From: Aedes albopictus
Lineage: Eukaryota; Arthropoda; Insecta; Diptera; Culicidae
Length of the DNA stretch: 64,000 bases
Reading direction: 5' to 3'
Assembly (NCBI RefSeq): GCF_035046485.1
Contig: NC_085138.1
Span: 366,981,238 to 367,045,237 of the forward strand
A program made the position numbers and the translations under genes. The notes under the pieces are model-generated. The model was not told where the DNA came from. It did not search any database and worked only from the letters and a program-made list of their open reading frames with translations. Each line of letters opens with the position of its first letter. Position 1 is the stretch's first letter. Positions 1-9,451 of this stretch are shown here, piece by piece.

Positions 1-1
1 T

Positions 2-761
2 CTTGATTCCAAGCTTTCCTGGACACCTCACATTGAGTTCAGAATCAAGAAAGCTTGTATGGCCTTCGGGCAATGCCGGCGAACCTTTGGTACAACTTGG
101 GGTCTTAAACCCAAGTATATCAAATGGATCTACACAACTGTTGTTCGGCCAATATTGGCCTATGGATGTCTTGTGTGGTGGCAAAAGGGCGAAATGAGAA
201 TGATCCAATCAAAGTTAGGCCATCTCCAAAGGATGTGCCTAATGGCGATGTCTGGAGCGTTCTCTTCAACTCCCACGGCAGCGCTCGAAGTTCTCTTTGA
301 CGTTGCTCCACTAAACATTCATCTCAAACAAGAAGCACTTTCTTGCACTTACCGCCTATGGGTACTCGGTTTACTAGAGGAAACTCCTGTGAACTTCAGT
401 TCAACACACACCTCGTTGTTTCCACTTTTGGTGAATTGGGACAAAGTTGTCCTTGCTCCAAGTGATCTTACAATTGCTTGTAATTTTCCATATAGGACAT
501 TTTCCACATGATTCCCTTCCCGGGAAGAGTGGACATCTGGATATCTGGAGATAGTTATTGCTTGTCGAACCTGATTCATTTGCATGTGATAGCTGTGAAT
601 CCGAGTATGGAACTTCGTATCATTTGATATGTAACTGTCCAGTTTTTGCACAACTGCGTTTCCGAGTATTCGGTAAACACTTATTAAGTGAAACTGACTT
701 CAAAAACCTGAATATTCAGGATATTTTGTTGTTCTTAACCCACTATGGTAAGGAGCTTTAG
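2..761 (+). pseudogene. LOA-clade-like non-LTR retrotransposon, 3' end of ORF2, decayed
   Basis: The frame is open from the left edge to a stop at 509-511 and encodes the region just after the reverse transcriptase: KKACMAFGQCRRTFG, the WGLKPKYIKWIYTTVVRPIL block, and YGCLVWW. This arrangement is typical of RNase-H-bearing LOA/I/R1-group elements, and LOA is the closest match I recognise. A second piece at 558-761, one frame away, carries the C-terminal zinc-knuckle-like CDSC...YHLICNCPVFAQLR. The RNase H segment expected between them is mostly missing, so this copy has an internal deletion and a frameshift. A 3' tail runs to about 945 and includes a segment around 865-935 that looks like element UTR. 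The copy continues left of the window. Clade assignment is from memory of the family. Confidence 0.75.
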
Positions 762-950
762 GCTCTCTTTCGCTTAATGCGTTTTTACAAAGCCCTTATC
801 CCCATCCATATTCTTATTACCTTCCTTTTCCTTCAGGTAGATGATGAAATAGGTTATTATTATGGCAATGGCACAAATGTCCCAAACGGAGGATAACGTG
901 CCTCTGGAGCCGGCCTTCTGTTACCTGATACCTGATTGATGAATTTCTTA

Positions 951-1440
951 ATAATTCCGGCTGGAACTTCTATAGCATTCCCCGTTTAAAAACCTGAATC
1001 ATTTGAAAAAGGATAACTGTGTTAAAAGTAACTTCTGAAGAAATTCTAGAGAAACGCTTTTTCTGAAAACTTCTCTTTAAATTCCAAGAGATAGCCAAGC
1101 GGAAAATGCGAGAGAAACTAGAGAAATCTAAGAAAGAACCATATACGTGAAAGTATTTCAGGAGAAGTTCTTGAAGGTTTCATAGGAAAAATCCTTCAAA
1201 TCGTGTACCGCAAGATGGATCATCCTATTCGAAAACAAGCGATTACGGCACCGATTGATTTCGTTCTTTTTGTTTTCATGAGTGCTCACTTCTTACCAAA
1301 AATAAGAAACAAAACAAGCTGCGCTGTAATTTTCTGTTTTAAGTAGGATGGAAATGGGAGCCACATGCCTAGTAGAACTTTCTTTTTGTAAAGTGAAAAT
1401 TTTGTCTATCCCAATGTATGTATTTTGTTTATCCACTGCA
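951..1440. other. Non-coding spacer with element remnants
   Basis: No gene is seen. 1020-1200 is made of loose GAAATTC/AGAGAAA words like the degenerate GGAA/TTCC repeats elsewhere. 1393-1416 contains AGTGAAAATTTTGTCTATCCC, which resembles the terminus of the TA-target MITE at 9001-9449 but is internally shortened. A phrase near 1226-1250 (tcctattcgaaaacaagcg) recurs in altered form near 43352. Confidence 0.4.
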
Positions 1441-2030
1441 GAGCGTTAATGATTAATCATAAATTTAATCATGATTAATGATTATTGATTAAGATTAATC
1501 AGAATCATTAATCATAATCACAAAAAATCTCATTTAATCATTAATTATTAATCTTAATCACACTGTTTTAAATTAATGATTAATCATGATCATAAGAAAA
1601 AATATTAATCAATCATTAATCATTTATCATCAAAAATGATTCACCATATAAAATATATAATTCAATTTAAATTTGTTCAAATGCTGTTCTAAATAATATA
1701 ATTTATGATTCTTTTTTCAAAAATCTCCCGGTCAGAGTTACCTTTTACTTTCGAACTTCAAAAACATGTTGAAAAATAAATATATTTTAATCATTTCCAG
1801 TTTTTTGTGATTGATAATTCATGATTAATCATGATTTTTAATCAATGAGCCATTTTTAATCATTAATCACAATCAAGTATCAAAGATAAATCCAATTTTA
1901 ATCATTAATCATAATCTATAATCATTTTTAAAATCAAATTAATCATTAATCATAATCAATAATCACCAAAATTGGAATTTTAATCATCAATGATTAATCA
2001 AGATTAATTTTTTTGTTAATCATGCATGCT
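1441..2030. repeat. AT-rich degenerate ATTAATCAT/ATGATTAAT array
   Basis: About 590 bp is dominated by the words TTAATCATTAATCATAATC and their complement. Orientation is mixed and the period is irregular. A less repetitive island lies at about 1640-1790. The word is nearly self-complementary, so both strands look alike. No coding potential. Confidence 0.75.
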
Positions 2031-2057
2031 CTGACCCCCTGTATAATATACATACAG

Positions 2058-2279
2058 CAGGGCCGGATCTAAGGGGGGGGGGGCGGGGGGTCCCGGGCCC
2101 CGGGCCCCCACATTTTAGGGGCCCCCACAAAAACTTTTTTGGTTGCTAACATTAGCATTATTTTTCTCATATTGCTCAAGTACTGTTCGAAAATAAGGAA
2201 AAACATTTTTGGTCATCTCTCCGAGGGGCCTCCACATCCGCTCGGGCCCCGGGCCCCCACAATCCTTAATCTGGGCCTG
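2058..2279. mobile_element. hAT-type MITE with 8-bp target duplication
   Basis: The element is 222 bp. It starts CAGGGCCGGATCTAAGG and ends with the imperfect complement CCTTAATCTGGGCCTG. The octamer acatacag stands immediately on both sides (2050-2057 and 2280-2287). An 8-bp duplication with CAGG-type ends is characteristic of hAT elements. G-runs and C-runs (ggggcccccac and relatives) lie just inside each end. No transposase is present. Confidence 0.8.
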
Positions 2280-2462
2280 ACATACAGACATACATATACA
2301 GTGTATATGAATTTCAGTTTCTGTAAGCTATGGTGAAAATCTCCTGTCGGCGTTAAATAGAAAAGAATACTGTAACATGTAAATTGTGAAACTACAGTAA
2401 GCTCAAACATGTCAAAGAACAAATAAAGTTGATAATAAATTGCATAATTATTATTTGGGAAT

Positions 2463-2552
2463 GTATTTTCCTGTAAAGCTTCAAGTTATTATTGCAAACT
2501 ATTTTCCCAAAGAAAATTATTTCGTATTTGTCAACTAACACTTGTGATCCGT
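2463..2552. repeat. Left copy of a 90-bp direct repeat flanking a foldback element
   Basis: The segment from gtattttcctgtaaagc to cttgtgatccgt is repeated at 3020-3109 with no difference that I can see. The copies abut the foldback element at 2553-3019 exactly on both sides. Confidence 0.85.
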
Positions 2553-3019
2553 GGTTCCGGGTCATTTGGCCGAACGCCATTTGGCCGAATGCCGTTTGGC
2601 CGAACGCCATTTGGCCGAATGCCGTTTGGCCGAACGCCATTTGGCCGAAAGGGTCATTTGGCCGAATGCCATTTGGCCGAATGCCGTTTGGCCGAAAAAT
2701 GAATGATGAAATCAAGTGACCATACCACTGTTCCCCGTCCCAGTATACCTCGAAAGAACAGCCTATGATTCAAAGAAGGAAAAATCTTCGATGATATATT
2801 GACAGTTTCAACGCCAACTAATCCCTGAATATTAAAACTAGAAAGAATAGCCTATGATAAAAAGAAGGAAATACTTCTGATAATCATATTGGCAGTTAGT
2901 TATGTCAAAAACTTCCTCTGAATTCTTTTGATCATGATTCGGCCAAACGGCATACGGCCAGATGGCATTCGGCCAAATGGCGTTCGGCCAAACGGCATTC
3001 GGCCAAATGGCCGGACACC
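2553..3019. mobile_element. Foldback-like element with arms of GGCCGAAYGCCRTTT repeats
   Basis: The left arm (about 2558-2698) repeats a 15-bp unit of the form catttggccgaatgc in one orientation. The right arm (about 2936-3012) carries the same unit inverted (ttcggccaaacggca). The two ends match imperfectly as ggttccgggtcatttggcc versus the complement of the right end. The centre (2699-2935) contains a diverged tandem pair at 2754-2815 and 2844-2905 (agcctatgat...agaaggaaa). Open frames through the arms are only repeat translations. The architecture resembles Drosophila Foldback elements; relationship is inference. Confidence 0.7.
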
Positions 3020-3109
3020 GTATTTTCCTGTAAAGCTTCAAGTTATTATTGCAAACTATTTTCCCAAAGAAAATTATTTCGTATTTGTCAACTAACACTT
3101 GTGATCCGT
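3020..3109. repeat. Right copy of the 90-bp direct repeat
   Basis: Same sequence and orientation as 2463-2552. Sequence after 3109 (attgggagatcac) is unrelated to that after 2552, and sequence before 2463 is unrelated to that before 3020. The duplication therefore ends at the element borders. Confidence 0.85.
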
Positions 3110-3870
3110 ATTGGGAGATCACAGCAAGCCGTGACAACGACCGGTCGCGTTTGACAGCGGCTCCATCCCAGCAGGTCTCTAACGGAGTGACATCAACTTT
3201 CTCAGCAATGTCACTCCCAACGTGTTCGCTTCACATCTATACTACATACTTTATTTATTTATTCAGCTTTGTCAAACAACGTATGGAGTGGTTGGAACTA
3301 GATGTCCTAGTTCTATGGTTTTATTGTAATATTGACCCTGCATAGTAGGCCTGGCCGCATCAATACTAGACCGGCCCACATTTGTATGAAGCAAAAAAAA
3401 AGTTTTCAAAATTCACGGGGCACCCTCTAGAATCGTGCCTTCGGATGAGAAGAACAATCTGTGAAAGATTCAGCTCAATCGGTTGAAAACTGAGCTGGCG
3501 CAAATGAGTTGAAGGTTTGTATGGGATGTTCAGTCCAAATTCAATTCATTTGCGCCAGCTCAGTTTTCAACCGATTAAGCTGAATCTTTCACAGATTGTT
3601 CTTGTCATCCAAAGACACGATTCTAGAGGGTGCCCCGTGGAATTTTTCGACATTTTTGTATTTGGGCCAGTCTTCAATACTTATTGTGGTTAGGCCCGTG
3701 CATAGAATAGGCGGAAATGGAGTGGTTTTGGCGCCTAGTATATGAAAATATGGTCATGGAAGTGGTCTAACCCCCAGTACCCCTCCCTTGTGCACGGGCT
3801 TTCTTGTAAATCCTGTAAATTGGACAGCCTGTGTATGCATAGACTTGACTAGACTAGACTGACACTGGAA
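3110..3870 (+). mobile_element. SINE-like dispersed repeat with GACTA tail, interrupted
   Basis: The left part (about 3150-3359) parallels 18570-18745: ccatcccagcag, ggagtgacatcaac, gagtggttggaa, then taggcctggccgc. The 3' end near 3815-3868 has the same sequence and tandem tail (gacttgactagactagactg) as the copy ending at 18880. A foldback MITE sits inside at 3368-3673, and about 110 bp of extra sequence bounded by complementary gcccgtgca/tgcacgggc follows it. No open frame of interest. Confidence 0.55.
3368..3673. mobile_element. 306-bp foldback MITE with 8-bp target duplication
   Basis: Two arms of about 130 bp are inverted copies around a spacer at about 3507-3542. Ends read agaccggccca and the complement of tttgggccagtct. 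The octamer tcaatact flanks the element at 3360-3367 and 3674-3681. The 8-bp duplication suggests hAT mobilisation, though the long arms are unusual for hAT MITEs. It sits inside the SINE-like repeat and is therefore younger than it. Confidence 0.8.
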
Positions 3871-4431
3871 ATCCGTGTTGACATATCTCTACAGCAAGTT
3901 GAAACGCGAAATTAAAAAAAACTGAAAATATAGGTTCGAATCTGAAACAGGTTCAATCACTTATGAAGGTGAATCTTGACTTTCTCAGCAAAAAAAAAAA
4001 AATAAACTCCATACCACGACAGCCGTGGAGATGCAAAGTTGATCTCGATCTCTGGTGGCAATGCACATTATACTAAAATTCCATCCCTATCTCGATAACC
4101 GTTGAGAAATGGCATCGTTTGACTTGATAAAGTCAGGACTGTCAGGAGTTATCTAAAACGCTCATTGCGGACAGTAAGCTTCTTCCAAGCCATGTTGGTG
4201 CCTTGGCTAATTTTAATTGTTCAGGTCAATCACATAGTAGTAACAACGAATTGTACAATCATTATGGTCATTGCAGAATAACCTAACTGGGCCACGATGA
4301 TTTTTTATGGGGTAGTTAAATAAAGACAAATGTGCTTCAAAAACATTACGACAAAGACTAACTCAGAAATCAAATCCCAACACTTCTCGAGTGACTCATC
4401 ATAACTAATCCCCCATCTCTTTCTTCGATAG
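3871..4431. other. Intron sequence upstream of the exon
   Basis: Nothing recognisable apart from an A-run near 3991. The last 40 bases (cccccatctctttcttcgatag) form a polypyrimidine tract and acceptor. Confidence 0.5.
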
Positions 4432-4514
4432 GCATCACACCCAGCTACTTTGCACCGGGTGCTCCGTACCACTTAGGAAGTCATTTGTCACAAACTAGTC
4501 CTCCCACAACACAG
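4432..4514 (+). CDS. Internal coding exon of the host gene (83 nt)
   Basis: The segment is bounded by a pyrimidine-rich acceptor (ttcttcgatag) and a consensus donor (acag|gtaagt). It begins with the last two bases of a codon and ends in phase 0, encoding (G)ITPSYFAPGAPYHLGSHL followed by SQTSPPTTQ. The composition (Pro, Ser, Tyr, His) suits the activation or linker region of a developmental transcription factor, but I do not recognise the protein. The phase-0 end joins without shift to the terminal exon at 48913, giving PTTQ|SSISSQMDVSKF. It is below the length of ordinary ORF listings and is supported by splice sites and phase only. Confidence 0.65.
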
Positions 4515-5881
4515 GTAAGTTCAATTATCTCAATCCTCGACTTTTCAGTTTTTTGCCTCTCTGCCTCTTTCACAATTTCCTAAAGCAATTTGTTACCGGT
4601 GCACATCTGGGCCGTCGAGATTGCGTCTACAAGCCTCGGCATTTTCCCACGCTACCGCACTTTGCTGCTTTTCAACAGCACCGTTTTGCTCAACACCCTT
4701 TTCACGAGCAACGGGGAGAGATAATCTAGTTTCTTCGGAATTGAGTTGCCTCGGCTAAGACGACTCAACGATGTCGCGCCACACAAATGCGAGTCACGCG
4801 TTTCGTTTTCTTATTCGGGTTTTGTCTCAAGAGGATAATTGGATTTGCTGCATTGGATTGTCAGACTCAATCCAATTCAAAAATCTCATCAAAATCAACG
4901 AAATTAGCTTTGTACGGTGGCTCATTCAAGGTGTTGTGTGGATCCTTACACACTGTCAACTGAATGGAAACCCGACTTGGAAGGTGTAACTAGAGAAGAT
5001 TTAAAATCTCTAGAAACCTAGTTGTTGAAGTTTCCTTACTTATTTTTTAATAGTTCAAGTGTCTTTCGAAACTAGCCGACAAAAATGTTAAATATTGAAT
5101 AATGAAGAAGTTCACTCTATTTTTCTTTGCAGAAACCAAAAAGCAAAAAAATGAGTTCTTCATATAATCACTTCACTTATAATATTATTCTTAATGTTTA
5201 TTTTTTATCGGGAATACACCCGATTAGGTCATGATCATTCGGAGTTCCAGCCAAACATATAGACATCATCAGTGAATCGAAAGATTTCGATCTCGTCGCT
5301 TCTGTTAGTTAGATTTCGGGGGACAGACAGTCAGAGTGATGTTGCTGATGCTGGTGCTGGCTGGAAGCTGTCACAATCCAATATAATGTGTGATTTGTCA
5401 TTATGCAGCACTCCGCACGTTTTATTGTTCGGCGATTGCTGGTGCCACTGGCTGTTCGGTTGCTGTCTACTGGCTGCTGGATGCTGCTGCTGCCGGTTGT
5501 TGGTTTCATTCGGGTGAACGAGAGTTGGCGGTGGCGTTAAATCGAATGACACATTCGCCTTGTCTCCATTCTGGTGTCTGTCTCTCTGTCGCTCTGTGTA
5601 TGGAGTTTCTTCCAAGTAAATGATGGAAGCTAATTTTCGGAACGCTGTGACAGGAAATGAGCGATTTGTCATAAATGTGAGTGAGTGGAATGATATTTCG
5701 GGAAGGTGGCTTTATTTTTTCTTATTTGAATTTTAAATGGCGTCAGGAACTCATTTGCATTATTAACAGATTGTTTAGTAAGACGCCTTGGAATTATCCA
5801 TTGCTAAAATTTACCTTTGGGGATTTTTCTTATGATTTAATTGAAGGGGCTTATACTTTAAAGATATATTTTTCACGAGCA
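4515..5881. other. Intron segment without recognised features
   Basis: Several short open frames (for example around 4771-4989 and 5272-5623) overlap on both strands and look incidental. 5340-5510 is rich in CTG/TGC words. The long frame running from 5681 into the satellite is repeat-driven. No repeat family was recognised. Confidence 0.4.
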
Positions 5882-6737
5882 GGAAGGATTTCCCTCGAAA
5901 TCCTGGAAGGATTTCCCTCGAAATCTTGGAAGGATTTCCCTCGAAATCTTGGAAGGATTTCCCTCGAAATCTTGGAAGGATTTCCCTCGAAATCTTGGAA
6001 GGATTTCCCTCGAAATCTTGGAAGGATCTCCCTCGAAATCTTGGAAGGATTTCCCTTGAAATCCTGGAAGTATTTCCCTCGAAATCCTGGAAGGAATTCC
6101 CTCGAAATCCTGGAAGGATTTCCCTCGAAATCCTGGAAGGATTTCCCTCGAAATCCTGGAAGGATTTCCCTCGAAATCCTGGAAGGATTTCCCTCGAAAT
6201 CCTGGAAGGATTTCCCTCGAAATCCTGGAAGGATTTCCCTCGAAATCCTGGAAGCATTTCTCTCGAAATCCTGGAAGCATTTCCCTCGAAATCCTGGAAG
6301 CATTTCCCTGGAAATCCTGGAAGAATTTCCCTCAAAATCCTGGAAGGATTTCCCTCGAAATCCTGGAAGGATTTCCCTCGAAATCCTGGAAGGATTTCCC
6401 TCGAAATCCTGGAAGGATTTCCCTCGAAATCCTGGAAGGATTTCCCTCGAAATCCTGGAAGGATTTCCCTCGAAATTCTGGAAGGATTTCCCTCGAAATC
6501 CTGGAAGGATTTCCCTCGAAATCCTGGAAGGATTTCCCTCGAAATCCTGGAAGGATTTCCCTCGAAATCCTGGAAGGATTTCCCTCGAAATCCTGGAAGG
6601 ATTTCCCTCGAAATCCTGAAAGGATTTCCCTCGAAATCCTGAAAGGATTTCCCTCGAAATCCTGAAAGGATTTCCCTCGAAATCCTGAAAGGATTTCCCT
6701 CGAAATCCTGAAAGGATTTCCCTCGAAATCCTGGCTT
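5882..6737. repeat. 23-bp satellite, about 37 tandem copies
   Basis: The unit is aaggatttccctcgaaatcc plus tgg. AGGATTT and AAATCCT form a hairpin stem around CCCTCG, so each unit is a short palindrome. Twenty-three is not a multiple of three, so three units make a 69-bp, 23-residue coding repeat and every frame stays open on both strands. This explains the long apparent ORFs (5681-6642 plus, 5811-6798 minus), which I do not regard as genes. Variants are clustered: aaatcttgg at about 5925-6050, aagcatttc at about 6250-6310, cctgaaagg at about 6610-6735. Confidence 0.95.
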
Positions 6738-6879
6738 TTCGAGTAGTTTTACCCATGGTCAATGATGCTATTTTGAAAACCAATCCTCTAGTTGTCAAAT
6801 CAACAATATTTTATAGGATGACCAAAAGGCACAATCATACAAATAATAATGTTAAATACGAGGTACGTAACAATAATTG

Positions 6880-7982
6880 TAATAAGTGTAAGAAGGACTC
6901 TGTTCACCATAGGTGGATTAAATCGGTTTTTTTCCTTACGATTCCCATCAATTCACAAAAGAAGATAATCGATTTCAACTGGGGCGAAATCATAAGGAAA
7001 ACGTCTCGGTTGATGTGGATGTTCAAACCAAGAAACCTAACGCTCCAACAGAAAGTGATTGTGATCAATACCTTTGTTACGTCAAAGCTGTGGTTTTTGA
7101 CATATGTAATCAGCATCCCAAATCAAGCCGTGGCACGGCTAACATCGCACATAGGAAGCTTCATCTGGGAACGTTACTCCTTCAGGATCCCTATCGAACA
7201 ACTCACCCTGCCTAAAAGCAAGGATGGGCTAAATTTGCATTTTCCAATGCATAAATGCAAAGCCTTGCTCATCACGAGGTTTCTGAAAGATCAGCAACAT
7301 GTACCTTTCGCTAGGTCGTTCAGCCACCATCTGCAAAACCCACCAAACATAAGTGCGATTCCAGCACTTTATCCGTGTTTGAAAGCTCTCGCCAAGGATC
7401 TTGCCTACATTCCCCGGCAACTCAAGGAAAACCCCTCTACAGCAACTCTCCACAACTACCATCGCGAAAAACTAAAAACTCCAAAAATTATTGAAGTAAA
7501 CCCTGGACTCAACTGGACTAGAATCTGGAGTAATATTAGAACCAAAGGACACACATCGATAGAACAATCCACGTATTACTTGGTAGTGAACGGGAAAATT
7601 CCGCACGCTTCACTCCTGCATCGCCAGAATCGAGCAGATAGCCCGATGTGTCAACAATGCCCCAATAGCATCGACGATCTAGAGCATAAATTTACCGCAT
7701 GCCGGCAAACAAATGCTTTGTGGAGACATCTTCGACCAAGGTTGGAAACAACTCTAGGTATGAGGATTAGATTCAACGACCTCCGGTTTCCAGAGCTGGA
7801 AAACGTTGCCAGCAGAACGAAGTATCTGGCGCTAAAGATATTTATTACATACATACATTTTATTTTAGATGCCAGTAACAATCTTTCCGTTGATTCGTTA
7901 GAGTTTGTTTTAAATTGTTTGTAAATGTGTTTTTGTAAAAATCGACTAGTTAAATAAAGTTCCACTAAATGTGTTTAAAAAA
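6880..7982 (+). pseudogene. L1/Tx1-like non-LTR retrotransposon, 5'-truncated 3' end
   Basis: The frame is open to a stop at 7922-7924, with homologous-looking sequence from about 6905. It encodes the region after the RT: RKTSRLMWMFKPRNLTLQQK, SKLWFLTYVISIPNQ, SFIWERYSFRIPIEQLTLPK, then a C-terminal CCHC-like knuckle (MCQQCPNSIDDLEHKFTAC) followed by LWRHLRPRLE. In L1-group elements these segments follow the catalytic domain, which is absent here. About 55 bp of 3' UTR ends with ttaaataaagttccac and an A-run at 7977-7983. There are no stops across roughly 330 codons, so the copy is fairly young. Clade is inferred from motif order. Confidence 0.75.
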
Positions 7983-7983
7983 A

Positions 7984-8720
7984 TCCTTCAAAAATTCCTC
8001 TACAAATTTGACGAGAATCTTGTTTTGTATTTCTCACAGAGGTATGTTCTTGGGTATCATCAAGGACTCCTCAAGGCTTTTTTTCTTGCATGAATTACAT
8101 GAATTTCTCCAAGAAATGCTTCAGGAATTCCTACAGCGAAATCCCTCTGAAATTATTTCTTGGATTTTTCCAGTAGTTCCTTTTAAACATTCTAAAAAAA
8201 ACCTTCTTGATCCTTATCAAGGCAGAGGGTTTTGTTGGGGATTTTGGGGAGAATTCTTATGAAAGAACCTTCAACAATTCCTTCGAAAAAAATTTCAGAG
8301 ATATCTTCAAGAGTCTCTACAGTAATTATTTCAAAAATATCTGCGGGAGTCCTTCAAAAATACTCACAGATATTGATTAAGAAATTCCTCCAGAGATATA
8401 TGAACGAATTCTTCCAGGTATTTTAACAAACATTCTTTATGCAAATTCTTGGGGGCTTAATCCAGTGACTTTCCCAGAAGTTCATCTAGAGATTTATGAT
8501 CGAATTCTCTAATAGATTCTTCCAGAAATTTCCCCATGAATATATTTAGATTTTTGCAGACATTTCTTTGAAGGTTCCACCTTATATTTCTCAGGAATTC
8601 CTACAGAAATCCTTGTAAAGTTTCTCTCAGGAATTCTTGTATTTTTTTTCAATATTTTTTCTATGTGATTTCTTCAGAAATATCTCAAAAGAATATTTAG
8701 ATGTCCATTCTCGAGAAGTT
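7984..8720. repeat. Degenerate TTCC/GAATTCC array
   Basis: Irregular repeats such as ttcctacagaaatcc, aattcctccag and ttcttccag have a spacing of about 10-12 bp. The same texture occurs at 26000-26350, 28260-28790, 31250-32530, 33190-34830 and 48120-48440, in both orientations. Not coding. Confidence 0.6.
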
Positions 8721-8793
8721 CTTCCGATTCTAGAGTTCATCTTATCATTAATGTTTAAGTTTTCAAAAATAAGGAAAGGAAATTAAACAATTC

Positions 8794-8952
8794 ACATCTC
8801 ATCATCAAAGCAACGATAGCCGATGTGAAAATCTTGGTGAAGGTTTTGGGTGAACTATCCAATATATTCAGATCTTGCCGGGGACTGCCACAAGATGACG
8901 GACTCTTCAACATCGCTCTGGAAGGAGTAATGCGACAAATCACGAATTTATA
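8794..8952 (+). pseudogene. RTE-type reverse transcriptase fragment
   Basis: Plus-strand translation gives IIKATIADVKILVKVLGEL and FRSCRGLPQDDGLFNIALEG. This aligns with the RT palm of the RTE copies at 12.7-15.5 kb and 60.6-64 kb (GELSSSF, SRRGLRQGDGL, LLFNIALEG). A few codons are missing after QDDGL. The flanks are unrelated, so this is an isolated scrap. Confidence 0.7.
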
Positions 8953-9000
8953 ACTGCGTCCGAGCTAGGGTTTCCCTTACTTCAACACCACACGCAAATA

Positions 9001-9449
9001 CAGGGGATAGACAAAATGATCGGGACCGGCAAAATTTACACTTTTCAAAAAATGTTCAACTACTAGCTGTAACTTTTCGAAAAGTGCATCGCATATTCTC
9101 AAATTTTTACTGTAAGTTCATCAACTAGTTGTGTATCAATGGTTCAAATTTGGGAAAGATCGGGCTATTTTTCACGAAGTTATAAAGATTCTCGAAAAAG
9201 GTAAAATTACCCGATAGCCATCTTTGAGCTATTATATCTCCGAATTTAAAGAACCGATTGCAATGAAATTTTGACCATTCATGACATATATAATGAACTC
9301 TGAAAACCATTTGACTTAACTTGAAACTTTTAACAAGAGAAAAAGTTATAGCGAAAATATTTGATGCACTTTTCGAAAAGTTAGAGCTAGTTGAACATTT
9401 TTTGAAAAGTGAAAATTTTGCCTGTCCCGATCATTTTGTCTATCCCCTG
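9001..9449. mobile_element. 449-bp MITE with TA target (Tc1/mariner type)
   Basis: The ends are caggggatagacaaaatgat and its complement, with TA at 8999-9000 and 9450-9451. Further in, cttttcgaaaagt and gttcaacta occur in both arms. A larger relative is at 39185-40105 and a single end is at 37027. The target and TIR pattern are those of non-autonomous Tc1/mariner elements. No transposase. Confidence 0.85.
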
Positions 9450-9451
9450 TA

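Noticed and set aside
2392..2719. Repetitive WPNAIWPNAVWPNA-type proteins
   Set aside because: Translations of the 15-bp repeats in a foldback arm.
5681..6798. Overlapping ORFs of 135-315 codons on both strands
   Set aside because: They are translations of a 23-bp satellite that lacks stops; all frames give the same 23-residue repeat.
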